A stretch of DNA of 64,000 nucleotides from Salvelinus alpinus (Eukaryota; Chordata; Actinopteri; Salmoniformes; Salmonidae): assembly GCF_045679555.1 (NCBI RefSeq), contig NC_092094.1, positions 35,170,430 to 35,234,429 on the forward strand, read 5' to 3'. Below the pieces are notes generated by a model. It saw only the letters and a program-made list of their open reading frames with translations. It ran no database searches and was not told the origin of the DNA. How positions within the stretch are numbered: position 1 is the first letter of the stretch; each line of letters begins with the position of its first letter. This document shows positions 1 to 12,865 of this stretch, in pieces. Both the position numbers and the translations under genes were made by a program.

Positions 1-1029
1 CTTTCTGGGTTGTGGCAGGAGTGTTTAGCAGTGATTTGACCTGACAGCCTGCACTGTGCTTTGCCTGGAGAACAGGGAGAATCACCTGGAATTGCTCTGC
101 TCTGTGAGTATACTGATAAAACCCCTTAATATACTGTTAAACCCAAACTGCTTCAATACAGACCCAATTAGTATTTCACACCACTTTTTGCACAATATTT
201 TTTCCTGCATTTCTAATCTCGGCTACAGAGCTGCTGTAGCTCAATGGGCAATTTAAGATCCCACTTATAGTTCCAGGTGGGAATATCTGAGTGAGTGTCA
301 TCATAAGTTCAGACACTGACATAGTTCTGAAGCTTTACCTGTAAATGTGAGTGTGGGAAAACGGAAGCAATAATTTGAATGTGGCACTCGATGTGGCTTC
401 AGCATATCTGCTCTCTTAATCCTGAACACAAAACTGGGATGAGCACTGCCTTTGTATATGGCAGAATGGCAGACTAAAAAAGCAAGACCCGGCATGCACA
501 ACTTTTTGTACAGCGGCAATATTGTGGCAAGTAAGGAATCTTCGGTTACAATGAGGATAGAACAACATGGAGGTAGGGTAATACTGGTAGGAGCGGTGGG
601 AGTTGGAATACATCAGCACACATCACAATGCCTAAAATGAATTGTCACATATCAAGTCATAACCAGTTCAGGCATATATACTGAGGAATATATTTCACTT
701 TCAGTTTTACCCCTTTTGTTTTGAGAGTAAATATTAGCCAGCCATTGTGTTATGACTGGATGCATTAGCGCATTTGTTACAAAACCAATTAACAAGCCAG
801 CTAATATTGTTGCACTCATCTATCATAAGGCCTCGCTAACTGGTCTGTAACCTGACTAGGTGTGTGCATTTTATGTCAGAAGTCAGGGTATGCGGACCGT
901 GTTGGATGCATGTACCCATGGCACAGCAACCTTACCTGGGTCCAGGGCTAGCTCCGCCTTGACTTCTGCGTCGGCTAGCGCAAGTGGGTTATCGTTGTTC
1001 AAGGTGACCAAAATAAATGTATACAAAAA
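1..1029. other. Unassigned non-coding sequence
   Basis: I see no gene or recognisable repeat here. The short open frames on both strands lack known motifs and are no longer than chance would give in AT-rich vertebrate DNA. Confidence 0.6.
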
Positions 1030-1134
1030 AGAACTACAAAGAGGCATGCCTAAACTAGAGAGGTTAATTAAGCCAAAAACAGAACTACAAAGAGGCATGC
1101 CTAAACTAGAGAGGTTAATTAAGCCAAAAACAGA
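1030..1134. repeat. Perfect 51-bp tandem duplication (two units)
   Basis: A 51-bp unit starting GAACTACAAAGAGGC at 1031 is repeated without a mismatch from 1082. The lack of divergence suggests a recent duplication or an assembly slip. It lies outside any gene I recognise. Confidence 0.95.
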
Positions 1135-2835
1135 CAAATGCCAGCTGAGGCTTTCAGCCACCTCTCTCTGATTCACAATCAATCTGATAGCCAACACCTG
1201 AGTAATCATCAAGGCTTCCTGGCAGAGCGTAACCTGACCCGGTTGGTGCTACCACCTGGAGTATGGAAGTGTAGTGTAGTGTGTAATTATGATAACACTA
1301 ACCTACCTAACCTATTCCATAACACATTTGACTCACCTGGGTGAGTAACAGGTTTGAACCAATGGAAACTGCAAAAGCCTCACAGGTGTGGGCATGGTCT
1401 GACCCGTGACCTCCTCTGTCTGCTGCATCTGTAGTGCATCAGGAGCAGCAGCAGACCTGCATGGCATATATGGGAGCCTTTACAATGGATGGAAAAGGAG
1501 TGAAAAAAAGAGAGACCTCTGCAGGCTTGGTTAAAAAACATCAAAGTAGTTTCTCCTACACAGTTTAGGTGTAGAGATCACACTCTTTCTGTTAATATTT
1601 GTGTCTTTACTCCTTCGGTGGTTGTGCCAGTGTAGCCTACTGTCAGCTTTCCCTTACACTGGGTAAGAGGGAAGGAGAGAGAACAATTAATACATGTGCA
1701 TGTATGGCAGTGCCTGAAAAGCTAGTTATAGGCAATGATATCATCCATGTATGATATGATTGGAGAAAGCAGACTTATTATGCTAATATGGGGGGATGGA
1801 CTTTGGCTTGACTAACGAATCATGTCTAGTTAGGGGGAGATATTGTGCTTCTGGGGGAGGGGTGGCGGTTGGGGGTTGAAGTAGTCCACACACTTGTATG
1901 TGGGCTACTGTTGGGAGAGTGTCAGTGCATGCATTGTGTGTATTCATTGGTGTTTTGACATATGTTATGTGAGAAGGGCTGATACTGTTGGAGAAACAAT
2001 GAACTTACATTAACATGTTAACTTTCTTGATCTAAATAACCTTTCTGAACATCATATACTGCATGTATGGTGACCAAAACAATCATTTTGTCAACAGATA
2101 CAGTAAAGGCTACACTGTTCTTTGCAGGCTTAGAATTAGCCTGAATATTTTACATACTCACCAACTTGCAAAGTTTGGCTGTAGAAGTCATCACTCATCA
2201 GTCAGCCTCCCTTTATGTGTGTTTTTGTCTCCCTCCTCAACCTGTGTGCTGACACGCTTGCACCTGGGGGTGTCTGTCCCTCAACTTCCTGGAAACAATA
2301 AAAAAGCTGATGCAGACATAAAATACCTGCAGTCCTTCCACTTCAACACCTAAAGCTAAGGTGGAGATAGGAAAAAGATGAGCAGACTATTTGTCATAGC
2401 TGGGGGGAGGTTGTTAACTACAGCATTTGTTCCACAATAACATTTTATGGGTTATGATATTGATAAAAGACATGACAGTATATACAAATGAAAAAATCAC
2501 AGCAAATGACTTATTCAGGCATACAGAACAGCCACTAAGATGTGCTGGCTCTCTGATATGTCGAGGGAAGGCAGGGATAGAGCCATATAAGATGCTGAGG
2601 AAATTGTGAATGTTCCTGCTGGAACATATAATGCAGAGATGAGAGGAGCAATCAGTCACTCAAAAGCCTGGGTGTCTCTTGAGTTTGTACCAAGATTTGT
2701 GTAATTCTTGAAACTATCATTCTTCTCATAAGACCACAACAGCAGTATTTACTCACCTTCTCTCCTGTCTTTAGAGCAGTATTTCACTACTGTGATCACC
2801 TGCTGGAGAAGCTGAGGTACAGGAAGGACAACGAT
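1135..2835. other. Unassigned non-coding sequence
   Basis: No gene or named repeat was recognised. There are purine-rich patches around 1650-1680 and GT-rich stretches around 1840-1960. All open frames are short and carry no known motif. Confidence 0.55.
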
Positions 2836-2837
2836 AT

Positions 2838-3265
2838 TTTATTTAACCCTTATTTTACCAGGTAAGTTGACTGAGAACACGTTCTCATTTACAGCAATGA
2901 CCTGGGGAATAGTTACAGGGGAGAGGAGGGGGATGAAAGAGCCAATTGGAAGCAGATTGGGAATTTAGCCAGTACATCAGGGTTAACACCCCTACTCTTA
3001 TGATAAGTGCCATGGGATCTTCAGTGACCACATAGTCAGGACACCTGTTTAACATTCCATCTAAAAGATGGCACCCTACACAGGGCAATGTCCCCAATCA
3101 ATGCCCTGGGGCATTGGTATATTTTTATACACCAGAGGAAAGAGTGTCTCCTACTGGCCCTCCAACACCACTTCCAGCTGCATCTAGTCTCCCACCCAGG
3201 AACAACCCTGCTTAGCTTCAGAGGCAAGCCAGCAGTGGGAAGCAGGGTGGTATGCTGCTCACATT
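2838..3265 (-). mobile_element. 5S rRNA-derived SINE (SINE3/DeuSINE-like)
   Basis: Read on the minus strand, the element begins near 3265 with a 5S rRNA-like head. The complement of ACCCTGCTTAGCTTC at 3207-3221 is the 5S internal promoter region GAAGCTAAGCAGGGT, followed by the diverged complement of a 5S 'gtctcccacccag' block. A central block around 3010-3065 resembles the core of fish 5S-SINEs. The element ends near 2838 with TTACCTGGTAAAATAAGGG, a tail very like that of the LINE at 20491-25596. RNA polymerase III would have made its RNA and a LINE would have mobilised it. It is diverged and clearly not a working 5S gene. The family name is from memory of the SINE3 class; the 5S relationship is visible directly. 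Confidence 0.8.
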
Positions 3266-3322
3266 TAATGGGTCTCATCCTTGAAAGAGGTAGCTGCTTG
3301 TAAATGAGCTGACTCTCTAGTG

Positions 3323-3641
3323 CAGGGGTACTCAAGTACTATTTGTGAAGGTCCGTTCACACAAATATCCGAGGTGGCAAAGGTCCGGATGGATAATGTA
3401 ACTTATCGGCGTAGTAACAAACCCCCACCTCGCAACTCATGCAACCCCAAACTGTTCACAGCCCTCTTGTTGGCGGAGGTAAAATGAGAAAATGTATTCT
3501 TCCATGTCTTCTGTGTGTTTATATGATACAAGAGGTCGAAGTCCGAAACATGTAAAACATTTTTTTATAGAAACCTGCAGTCTGTATTGACCCTGTCCCG
3601 GGTCCAGATCCGGTCCACGGTCCGCCAGTTGAGTACAGAGG
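3323..3641. mobile_element. Non-autonomous hAT-type MITE, 319 bp
   Basis: The element starts CAGGGGTACTCAA and ends TTGAGTACAGAGG, short imperfect inverted ends. It is flanked by a perfect 8-bp duplication CTCTAGTG at 3315-3322 and 3642-3649. Eight-bp target duplications and CAGGGGT-like ends are typical of hAT elements. The interior has no transposase; it contains several GGTCCGG-like motifs and their complements. It must have been moved by a transposase supplied elsewhere. Confidence 0.85.
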
Positions 3642-3649
3642 CTCTAGTG

Positions 3650-4676
3650 CTTGTCTTTGTGGTAGTGTGAGGGTGCTAAAGCTAGGATGGAGAGCATTCC
3701 TATTTCTACGTTATAATATTGGAAGTTGTAAATTCAGCTAGTGCCTTTTTCATTAGTGTAGTAGTGTTTCCCTGATGCTCCCCAAGGCAAAACCACCCTG
3801 GCAGCCTGACGCATGCAGGATCAGGCCAACCACCTGTCAGCTCATTTCTACACATGGCCTTTTCTGTCAAACACTCCCCAAATCCCCCATCTGCCCCACA
3901 CAACACCTGTGACTGGCTTCTCTATTGCCATCCCAGCTGTCCCTTTTACCATCAGCATTAATTAAAGTGATATCCCAAAACACACAAAGTACTCCCTACG
4001 TTGTACTAATTCAGAAAAGCTTATCCTGGCTAGCCTACATTAGTATTTCTGAGGTAACCAAAAGTCTTTCTTGGCGTCTTCTCTCTGTTATCTTTAGTTC
4101 TGACATGCTGTCTTTTCTGCCGGAGTGCTGCAGTGAGCATCACACATTAAGCAATTTAGATATTTGTGGTAGTCTGAAACCCAGCTTGAGGTGGTATAAA
4201 TCCTACTAATTTTCTGAAAGTACTCCTGCATACTCAAGGGTAGGAATGTGGAGAAAAGCTGGTTAAATACGTTACAATAGATAACACAACCAACCTGTAA
4301 TACAGGCAGACTGACAGGCAGCCAGCGCTTACTGCAACAAATATAATTTACATTTTTGTCTCTTTATATTTGAAGCCCAAAGCCTGATTTGCAAGGAAAC
4401 ATTCCAGGATCCGCTTGAGTAGATTCAGCAAATTAACCGAAGCAGATTGAAATTAAAACAAATTCCCCATCCCTGTGCGATTGTATTTGTGTCTTCATCT
4501 CTGGAGACTTTTGTTCTCAGAATGCCATGATTATGATATTCAGCAGAATGAGACATCATTCACATTGATCCAATCAATCCAGGCAACAGAGCCTCATTTG
4601 GAAGTTAAAACTGCTGGGTTGTGTTTTTGATTAAAGGAAATTAGCATTCGCTGCCCTAGATAGTGATCATGTATGT
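3650..4676. other. Unassigned non-coding sequence
   Basis: No gene or repeat family was recognised. Open frames of up to 94 codons on either strand have no motif or codon pattern that would support a protein. Confidence 0.55.
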
Positions 4677-4684
4677 GTCTAAAG

Positions 4685-4862
4685 CAGGGTTTCCCAAACT
4701 CGGAACTCGGGACCCCAAGGGGCTCACGTTTTGGTTTTTGCCCTAGCACTACACAGCTGAGTCAAATAATCAATTAATCATCAAGCATGGATCATTTTAA
4801 TCAGTTGTGTAGTGTTAGAGTAAATACCAAAACGTGCACTCCTTGGGGTTTTGGAAACGCTG
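4685..4862. mobile_element. hAT-type MITE, 178 bp, near-palindromic
   Basis: The element begins CAGGGTTTCCCAAACTC and ends GGGGTTTTGGAAACGCTG. The left arm carries CACGTTTTGGTTTTTGCC, and its complement recurs in the right arm around 4825-4840, so the whole unit could fold back on itself. It is flanked by GTCTAAAG (4677-4684) and GTCAAAAG (4863-4870), an 8-bp target duplication with one mismatch. This form is abundant in salmonids. It encodes nothing. Confidence 0.85.
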
Positions 4863-4870
4863 GTCAAAAG

Positions 4871-5375
4871 GGAATGTCAAGATGGTAGATAAAGACATTA
4901 TGAAAAACATATTGTGCACTTGTGAGACGTCAGAGTATTAGTGTTGTGATATTTTATATAATTGGCTGTTGTTGGTTTTATCTTGTAATATATTTTGCCC
5001 CAGTTACATAAATACTGTGGGAAATATTCCCCAGTGAAGTTCCCGCTCACATTTTTTCTCAGCCAACCAGTTGTGTTGCATGTCTGTGCATATTCAGTTA
5101 AATGTCTGTTTGGGGGAGAAAGAAAGACCATTCATTTCTTGCAGAATTAATATCATATTGACTTGAATTAATATCTTCAGTGGGCATTTATCTCACCCTT
5201 TCAAAAAAGGATTTCAGTTTTGAAACTGCAGTAAAAGCGCAGTAACTGCAGTCAACTGTGATATTTTGGATGCAGTTTTTGCAGAATAACTGCACTGTAC
5301 TCTAACTGCAATCTTTTTCGTAAGGGCACAACCACCCTTATGCGAGGTCAGCTGTTTTGCCATCATTACTGATCT
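4871..5375. other. Unassigned, with CTGCAG-like repeats
   Basis: Between about 5210 and 5310 the motif ACTGCA/TGCAGT recurs many times in both orientations, probably the remains of a small repeat. The rest has no recognisable content. Confidence 0.5.
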
Positions 5376-5691
5376 TGTAAGGTATACGCTGGGAGTCGGA
5401 AAGCAAGTGCAGGTGGTGAGTTTGATAATAAACGGAACATAGAACAATACAAGAAACACGAGTAGCGTATAGACATGAAACAGTCAAAACTGCCTGGGAA
5501 ATGGAACTAAGGAAGTGACAGATATAGGGGAGCTAATCAGTGAAGTGATGGAGTCCAGGTGTGTCTCATGATGAGACACAGTTATGCGTAATGATGGGTG
5601 CCAGGTGCGCACAAAGATGGTTGCCAGGGCCGGTGGTTAGTAAACTGGTGACGTCGAATGCCGGAGGGAAGGAGCGGGAGGAGACGTGAGA
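5376..5691 (-). repeat. 3' LTR of the gypsy remnant
   Basis: The segment runs from TGTAAGGTATACGC to GGAGACGTGAGA, close to the expected TG...CA form, with one end base changed. It lies directly next to the polypurine tract on the integrase side. A diverged short palindrome, GTCTCATGATGAGAC, sits near 5564-5578. Confidence 0.75.
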
Positions 5692-5717
5692 GTACCCCCC
5701 CCCCCCCCTCACCACCT
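5692..5717 (-). other. Polypurine tract of the gypsy remnant
   Basis: A run of 14 C on the plus strand (about 5695-5708), a G run on the coding strand, abuts the LTR. This is where plus-strand DNA priming takes place in LTR retrotransposons. A second G run on the plus strand at about 5956-5972 falls in the proline-rich linker before the chromodomain. Confidence 0.7.
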
Positions 5718-5719
5718 GA

Positions 5720-6910
5720 CACGCGGCTCCAGCCGCAGGACAATGACATCCAGAGGGATGGCTCCGAGGATGAGGAGCGGTCCGGGCGGAGAAGATGGAA
5801 ATCACGGATGATGTTGGGATCCAGAATTTCCTCCAACTGAACACAGCTCCTCTGGGCAGTACCCCTCCCAGTCCACCAGGTACTGGAGCTGACCCCCACA
5901 ACGTCGGTAGTCCAGTAGGCATCTGACGGCATAGGCGGGACTTCCTCCGATGTCCGGGGGGGGGGGGGGGGTCGTGGGGAACAGCATCAGCCAGGGGACC
6001 AGGAAACACCGGCCTGAGAAGGGAGACATGAAAAGAAGGTGGGATACGGTAGTCCCTGGGAAACTGTAGCCTATACGTCACCTCGATGACCCTCCGGAGA
6101 ACCTTGAATGGCCCCACAAAGCAGGGGCTCAGGTTCTTGCAGGCAGGCGGAGTGGGAGTTTCCTGGTAGAAAGCCTGCCCCTTTCTGGCGATGGACGGCA
6201 CGCTGGGGCCTAACATGAGCTTCACACCAAACCTCCTCTGCGCGCCGGAACCATTCATCCACGGCAGGGGCGAATGGTTCGGGCCGGCTGATAACCCAGG
6301 ACACACTGGAAGGGAGTAAGCCCGGTGGAGGAGTGACGTAATGAATTCTGGGTGTATTCCGCCCAAGGAAGGAATCGGGCCAACTACCCCAGCTCCTGGT
6401 TCATCCTCTCCACCTGCCCATTGGACTGAGGCTGAGGAAGTGAGGCTGACAGTGACCCCCAGTTTCTCCATAAACGCCCTCCATACCCGTGACGTGAATT
6501 GGGGCCCACAGTCGGAGACGATGTCCTCCGGAAGGCTGTAGTGCTGTCCACAACCACCAGAATGGTGGTGAAATCGTCAGAGGAGGGGAGAATGCTAACA
6601 AAGTCAATGGACAGATGAGACCAGGGACTTTGAGGGACGGGAAGGGGAAGGAGCTTCCGTGGGGACTTAGTTTGAGCACACACAGAATAGGAGTTGATGT
6701 AACAAATAACATCCTGCGCGAAGGTGGGCCACCAATACTTCTCGGAGATTGAATAGTATGGGTTATCCCAGGATGTCCAGCGACGACAGCTGTGTGTACC
6801 CAGGTCAACAGCCGCTCCCTTATCCCCGTGGGAATGTAGATGCGCTCAGGAGGACAGGTAGTGAGTGCGGGTTCCCTCTTCAGAGCCTGGCGAATGTCCA
6901 CATCTACATC
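5720..6910 (-). pseudogene. Gypsy integrase plus chromodomain, broken
   Basis: Integrase inserts the element's cDNA in the nucleus. The zinc-binding start shows as VHTAVVAGHPG near 6800-6770, the catalytic core as WSHLSIDFVSILP near 6625-6590, and a later core block as [11 protein letters not shown] near 6415-6385. The C-terminal block [12 protein letters not shown] lies near 6110-6080. The chromodomain ([12 protein letters not shown]) is near 5865-5830; in related elements it reads histone marks to choose insertion sites. The parts lie in different frames, so several frameshifts separate them. The domain order and motifs make the identification firm. Confidence 0.85.
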
Positions 6911-6999
6911 CCGGACCACAGGGGATACGACATGAGATGGAATGGGAAAGCAGGTCCTCCGGCATTCGGGTGACCAGTCCGTGATTTTCATCCTCGACC

Positions 7000-7330
7000 A
7001 TGAGATGGTGGGCTTATGGCGTTGGAGCCATGGGAGGCAAAGGATGATCTTGTGAGCTGGTGCACTAGTGACGAGGAAGGGAATATTCTCCTGATGAATG
7101 GACTCCACGGTGAGTGGTATGGTGACGTGTGTGTGTGATGGTTCCGGATCCTAGTGGTCAATTATCAAGGGCTTGGACAGGAAACAGAGAGGAGAGTGGG
7201 TATGATGTTATATTAAGAGAGGAGGCAAGTGTATGGTCAATAAAGTTCCCTGCGGCACCGGAATCCACTAGCACTGTAGAAACAGTACTTGAGGGACAGC
7301 CAGCTAGTGTGATCGTCACTAAAAAGGGAT
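7000..7330 (-). pseudogene. Gypsy aspartic protease remnant
   Basis: The catalytic motif VDSGAAGNFIDH can be read on the minus strand, with DSGA at 7265-7254. It is followed downstream by LPWLQRHKPTISW at about 7036-6998, the usual junction between protease and reverse transcriptase in this lineage. The enzyme would cut the polyprotein in the virus-like particle. Frames are broken between the two blocks, and the sequence then jumps to integrase, which places the large deletion near 6905-6930. Confidence 0.75.
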
Positions 7331-7341
7331 CTGGCAGAAAA

Positions 7342-7767
7342 TTATGAAGATGGGATACTCACACCTGCCCCAAGGGGTGGAAGATCACGTGACTGTCCCT
7401 CTGCTCTTGTGGATCCCGAGTTGGGACGTACTGGACACTGCTGAAGCTGGTACCCTCCTTGACCAAAATAGGGACAGACCCCCAGCTGTTTCCATCTACG
7501 TCGTTCAGCCGTGGGGAGGCGTGTGACCCCTACCTCCATGGGTTCAGGCTCTGATACAGAGTGGTCACTGAGGGAGGGAGAGAAGCGATGAGGGTACCGA
7601 CTCTCCCGAAGAAGGTTATCCAAACGGATGGCCATCATGATGAATGCGTCCAAGGAGACGTTGTCATCTCGACATGCCAGTTCCGTCTGGACCTCCTTGC
7701 GCAGTCCTCTTGTGAAGATGCCGGAAAGCGAAGCTTCTGCGCTGGTGTTCAAATGTATGCTAAGTAG
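7342..7767 (-). pseudogene. Gypsy gag, 5'-truncated
   Basis: An open frame of 136 codons carries the end of a retrotransposon gag, which forms the particle and binds RNA. A capsid-type block FTRGLRKEVQTELACRDD is followed by AIRLDNLLRE. The zinc knuckle, expected as C-x2-C-x4-H-x4-C, reads CPYFGQGGYQLQQC: the second Cys and the His have been replaced, so it could not hold zinc. The frame begins in mid-protein at the break point of the element. Confidence 0.8.
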
Positions 7768-8310
7768 TTTTTGTTCTCCTTAAAATGATCACGAGTATTG
7801 CATCATAGGTCGTAAGTCTTTTTTTCAATTTATTTTTTACACAAAGTGGATTTCTGTTTTCTCATTGAAAAGTGTTTCTTATTCTCTTAGGCTTCATCAG
7901 AGCTTTTAAACAAAATACTAAACCATATTTTGGCTGCGTTATGGATGTCATTTTAAATCAGGCCTTTTGATTTGAACATATGGATTGTTTAAGTTTTGTA
8001 GTCAAGCCTATTTAATTTATGGATCAATCCTTAGCAGTCATTCTGATCTCGTTCCCAATGATCAGTGCTTTAGTTTATTACGTTGCTGTCCAGCGGTTCT
8101 GAATTTGCGATGCACCCAACTGTGGACGTTTTTTCTGTGAAATAGCCTTTTGATTTGAACATTTGAAAAGTTTTGGTGTGTGTAGGCTGTTTGATAAAAT
8201 GTATAAATGTTACAGCACTTTGGTTTCACTGATAAATATGTTGAAATGGAATCAAATGGTCTGTTTCTGTATTCAGTCCTTTTAAAATAGGATAGATGGG
8301 CTTTATAGCC
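7768..8310. other. Unassigned AT-rich sequence with a short repeated motif
   Basis: The motif CCTTTTGATTTGAACAT occurs twice about 180 bp apart (near 7963 and 8146), suggesting an old tandem duplication. I see no gene. Confidence 0.5.
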
Positions 8311-9007
8311 TACGGTGCCTTCAGGAAGCATTCATACCTTGATTTATTACACATTTTGTTGTGTTACAGCCTGAATTTAAAAAAATAATTATATATATTT
8401 TTCTCACCCATCTACACACAAAACCCCATAATGACAAAGTTAAAAACATGTTTTAAGAAATATTTGCATGTTTATTAAAAATGAAATGCAGCAATATCTC
8501 ATTTACATAAGTATTCACACCCCTAAAGCAATATTTTGTAGAAGCACCATTGATGGCAATTACAGCTGTGAGTCTTTTTGGATAAGTCTCTAAGAGCTTT
8601 CCCCCCCTAGATTGGACAATATTTACCCATTGTTCATCAAAAAATCATTCAAGATTGATTGTTGATCATTGCTAGACAGCCACTCAGGAACATTCAATGT
8701 CGTCTTGGTATGCAACTCCAGTGTAGATTTGGCCTTGTGTTTTAGATTATTGTCCTGCTGAAAGGTGAATTCATCTTCCAGTGTCTGGTGGAAAGCAGAC
8801 TGAACCTAGTTATCCTCTAGGATTTTGTCAGTGCATGTAGCTGTATTCTGTTCATTTTTATCCTAAAAAAACTCCCTAGTCATTGCTGATGAGGAAGTGT
8901 TTCAAGGAGCTTTTTCATATAGCAAACATATACTTTTTTCCCTTCATGATGCCAAACAGGACTATTGTAAACATTTCAGGTTTTGTATAGCATATAGCAA
9001 ATATATA

Positions 9008-10600
<1,593 letters not shown>

Positions 10601-11575
10601 TACTTTTTTTTTGATGGCCGCATCATGCCAATAACATGATGCAGCCACCACCATGCTTCAAAATATGAAGAGTGGTACTCAGTGATGTGTTGTATTGGAT
10701 TTGCCCCAAACATAACACTTTGTATTAAGGAAAAAAAGGTTTACTTTGCCACATTTTTTGCAGTATTACTTAAGTGCCTTGTTGCAAACAGGATGCATGT
10801 TTAGGAATATTTTTATTCTGTACAGGCTTCCTTCTTTTCACACTGTCATTTAGGTTTGTTTTGTGTAGTAACTACAATGTTGTTGATCCATCCTCAGTTG
10901 TCTTATATTACAACCATTAACCAATCAACTCTAACTGTTTTAAAATCACCATTGGCCTTATGGTGAAATCCCTGAGCAGTTTCCTTCCTCTCCGGCAATT
11001 GAGTTAGGAAGGACACCTGTATCTTTGTAGTTACTGGGTGTATTGATACCCCATCCGAAGCCTAATTAATAACTTCACCATGCTCAAAGGGATATTCAGC
11101 ATCTGCTTTTTTTAATTTTACACATCTATCAATCGGTGCCCTTCTTTGCAAGGCATTAATACATCTCCCTGGTCTTTGTGGTTGAATCTGTGCTTGAAAT
11201 TCCATACTCGATTATGGGACCTTACAGATAATTGTTTGTGTGGGGTACAGAGATAGGGTAGTTATTCAAAAATCATGTGAACTACTATTACTGAACACAG
11301 AATGAGTCCATGCAACGTATTATGCTATTTGTTAAGCACAAATTCAGGCTAGTCATAACAAAAGGGTTGAATACTTATTGACTCAAGACATTCCAGCTTT
11401 ATATTTATTTTTTATTTTCTAAAATGTTCCACAAAAAAAAGTAAACTTTTACATTATGGGGTATTGTGTGTAGATCAGTGACACAAAATCTAAATGTAAT
11501 AGATTTTTAATTCAGGCTGTAACACAACAACATTAGGAAAAAGTGAAGGGGTGTGAATACTTTCTGAAGGCACTG

Positions 11576-12863
11576 GTCTAATGTGATAGTCTGCTTATAA
11601 CTCCACTCTATTTTATTCAGAGTTTAGAGAAATTCATTAATTTCTGCCTATAACTCCACTATTCTATTCTGAGTTTAGAGAAATTCATCAAATGGTAAAT
11701 GAGCTATCATCTTTCTGGTTAATGCATGTCTGTTGAATTTCGAAAAATCCACCCGCACTCGGCCCTACCCCACCTACTCAGCCAGTCAGGAGCCGCTACT
11801 GTGTTACAGACGATGTATCCTGCATACTTTTTACTAAATGGTACTTGCTAAATAGTATGCAGCGATGAGTACATAGTATGCTGTTTAAGTATGTAGTACG
11901 CTAGTATGGATATTCAAACATGTCCAGTGTCTAGTGAGGGAAATAACGCTATGCATTCTCACATAATTTCCCTGTGGCATTATAAATGAGCCAAAAGACA
12001 CATGGACAAGGTAGTATGTGTATTCAAAGCATTCCTTGTGTTAAGTGTTCATTTCCCTTATCAAGATTTCATCATGCGTCCCATGAATGGTCCTCCCAGC
12101 CAAATTGTTTGTATTGCCTCATTATGCTGTGAAGGCAGTGCTTTCACAAACACCATGCAGTGAATCATTAGATACTATTCATGCTATATTAGTAGTACAA
12201 TCAGGGCTTGTTGGTAAATCTCTTTCTCAGAGAGTCTCATGGAGCTGTATCTCAGCTGTTTCTGTGATTTCATTTGTGTGGGAAGAAATTGTAAAAATCA
12301 CTAGCTGTCAGGAGAAGACATGGAGTGATTTGTGCACAGCCCCAAAATGCTGAAATGGTACAATATAACATTTTTGGTGAAAGCAAATACTGTATACGGC
12401 ATGATTATCATACATTTATATCATAACAGAGGGGGGTCTTAACAAGACATGATTATGTGCTCTTCTTTGTGGATATGTAAGTTACACCAAAATGTACATT
12501 TGAAATGGAAATGGTGTCCATTAATAATTTAACCTGAAAAAATTGAGCAAAAAATTGACTCAATAACCACAACCCAAAATGCATTATTCATATTGGTGAC
12601 TTAAATTGGAGCTCATTAAAGGCAATTCTTTGTCAAGTTTATTAAGGGAACTTCAGCCCCCTTTTCTGTGTTGCCCTCTCCTTCTGTGATACAACTCTGA
12701 TAAGGAATGCTGGGGACCACTGTGTGACTGGCATCGTTTTCTTTAAGTTCTGAAGCCATTAGCTAAGCAGTCACACAACCATGCAGAAAGCCTCCGATCT
12801 GTGCACTCTAACACTGTTTTGCCTCAGCCATTTCCTTTGCCTAGACAAAACCAATGTGTTTAC
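11576..12863. other. Unassigned, with TAGTATG-rich patch
   Basis: Around 11815-11925 the motifs TAGTATG and AGTACATAGTATGC recur in both orientations, probably the remains of a short fish MITE. The rest shows no recognisable gene or repeat. Confidence 0.5.
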
Positions 12864-12865
12864 TA

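Larger units (their letters stand above)
5376..7767 (-). mobile_element. Ty3/gypsy chromodomain retrotransposon remnant
   Basis: On the minus strand the order is gag (7767-7342), aspartic protease (about 7330-7000), integrase with chromodomain (about 6910-5800), polypurine tract and 3' LTR (5691-5376). The reverse transcriptase and RNase H that should lie between protease and integrase are missing, apparently by an internal deletion near 6905-6930. No 5' LTR is visible; the element stops inside gag near 7767. Frames are broken in several places, so this is a dead copy. Position and domain order fit the chromodomain-bearing gypsy lineages common in fish. Confidence 0.88.

Noticed and set aside
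3150..3265. A 5S rRNA gene on the minus strand
   Set aside because: Only parts of 5S are preserved, with many changes and an attached SINE body and LINE-like tail.
5566..6471. A single 301-codon protein on the minus strand
   Set aside because: Only its middle matches gypsy integrase; the rest is out-of-frame reading of the chromodomain and LTR regions, so the frame is a product of frameshifts.
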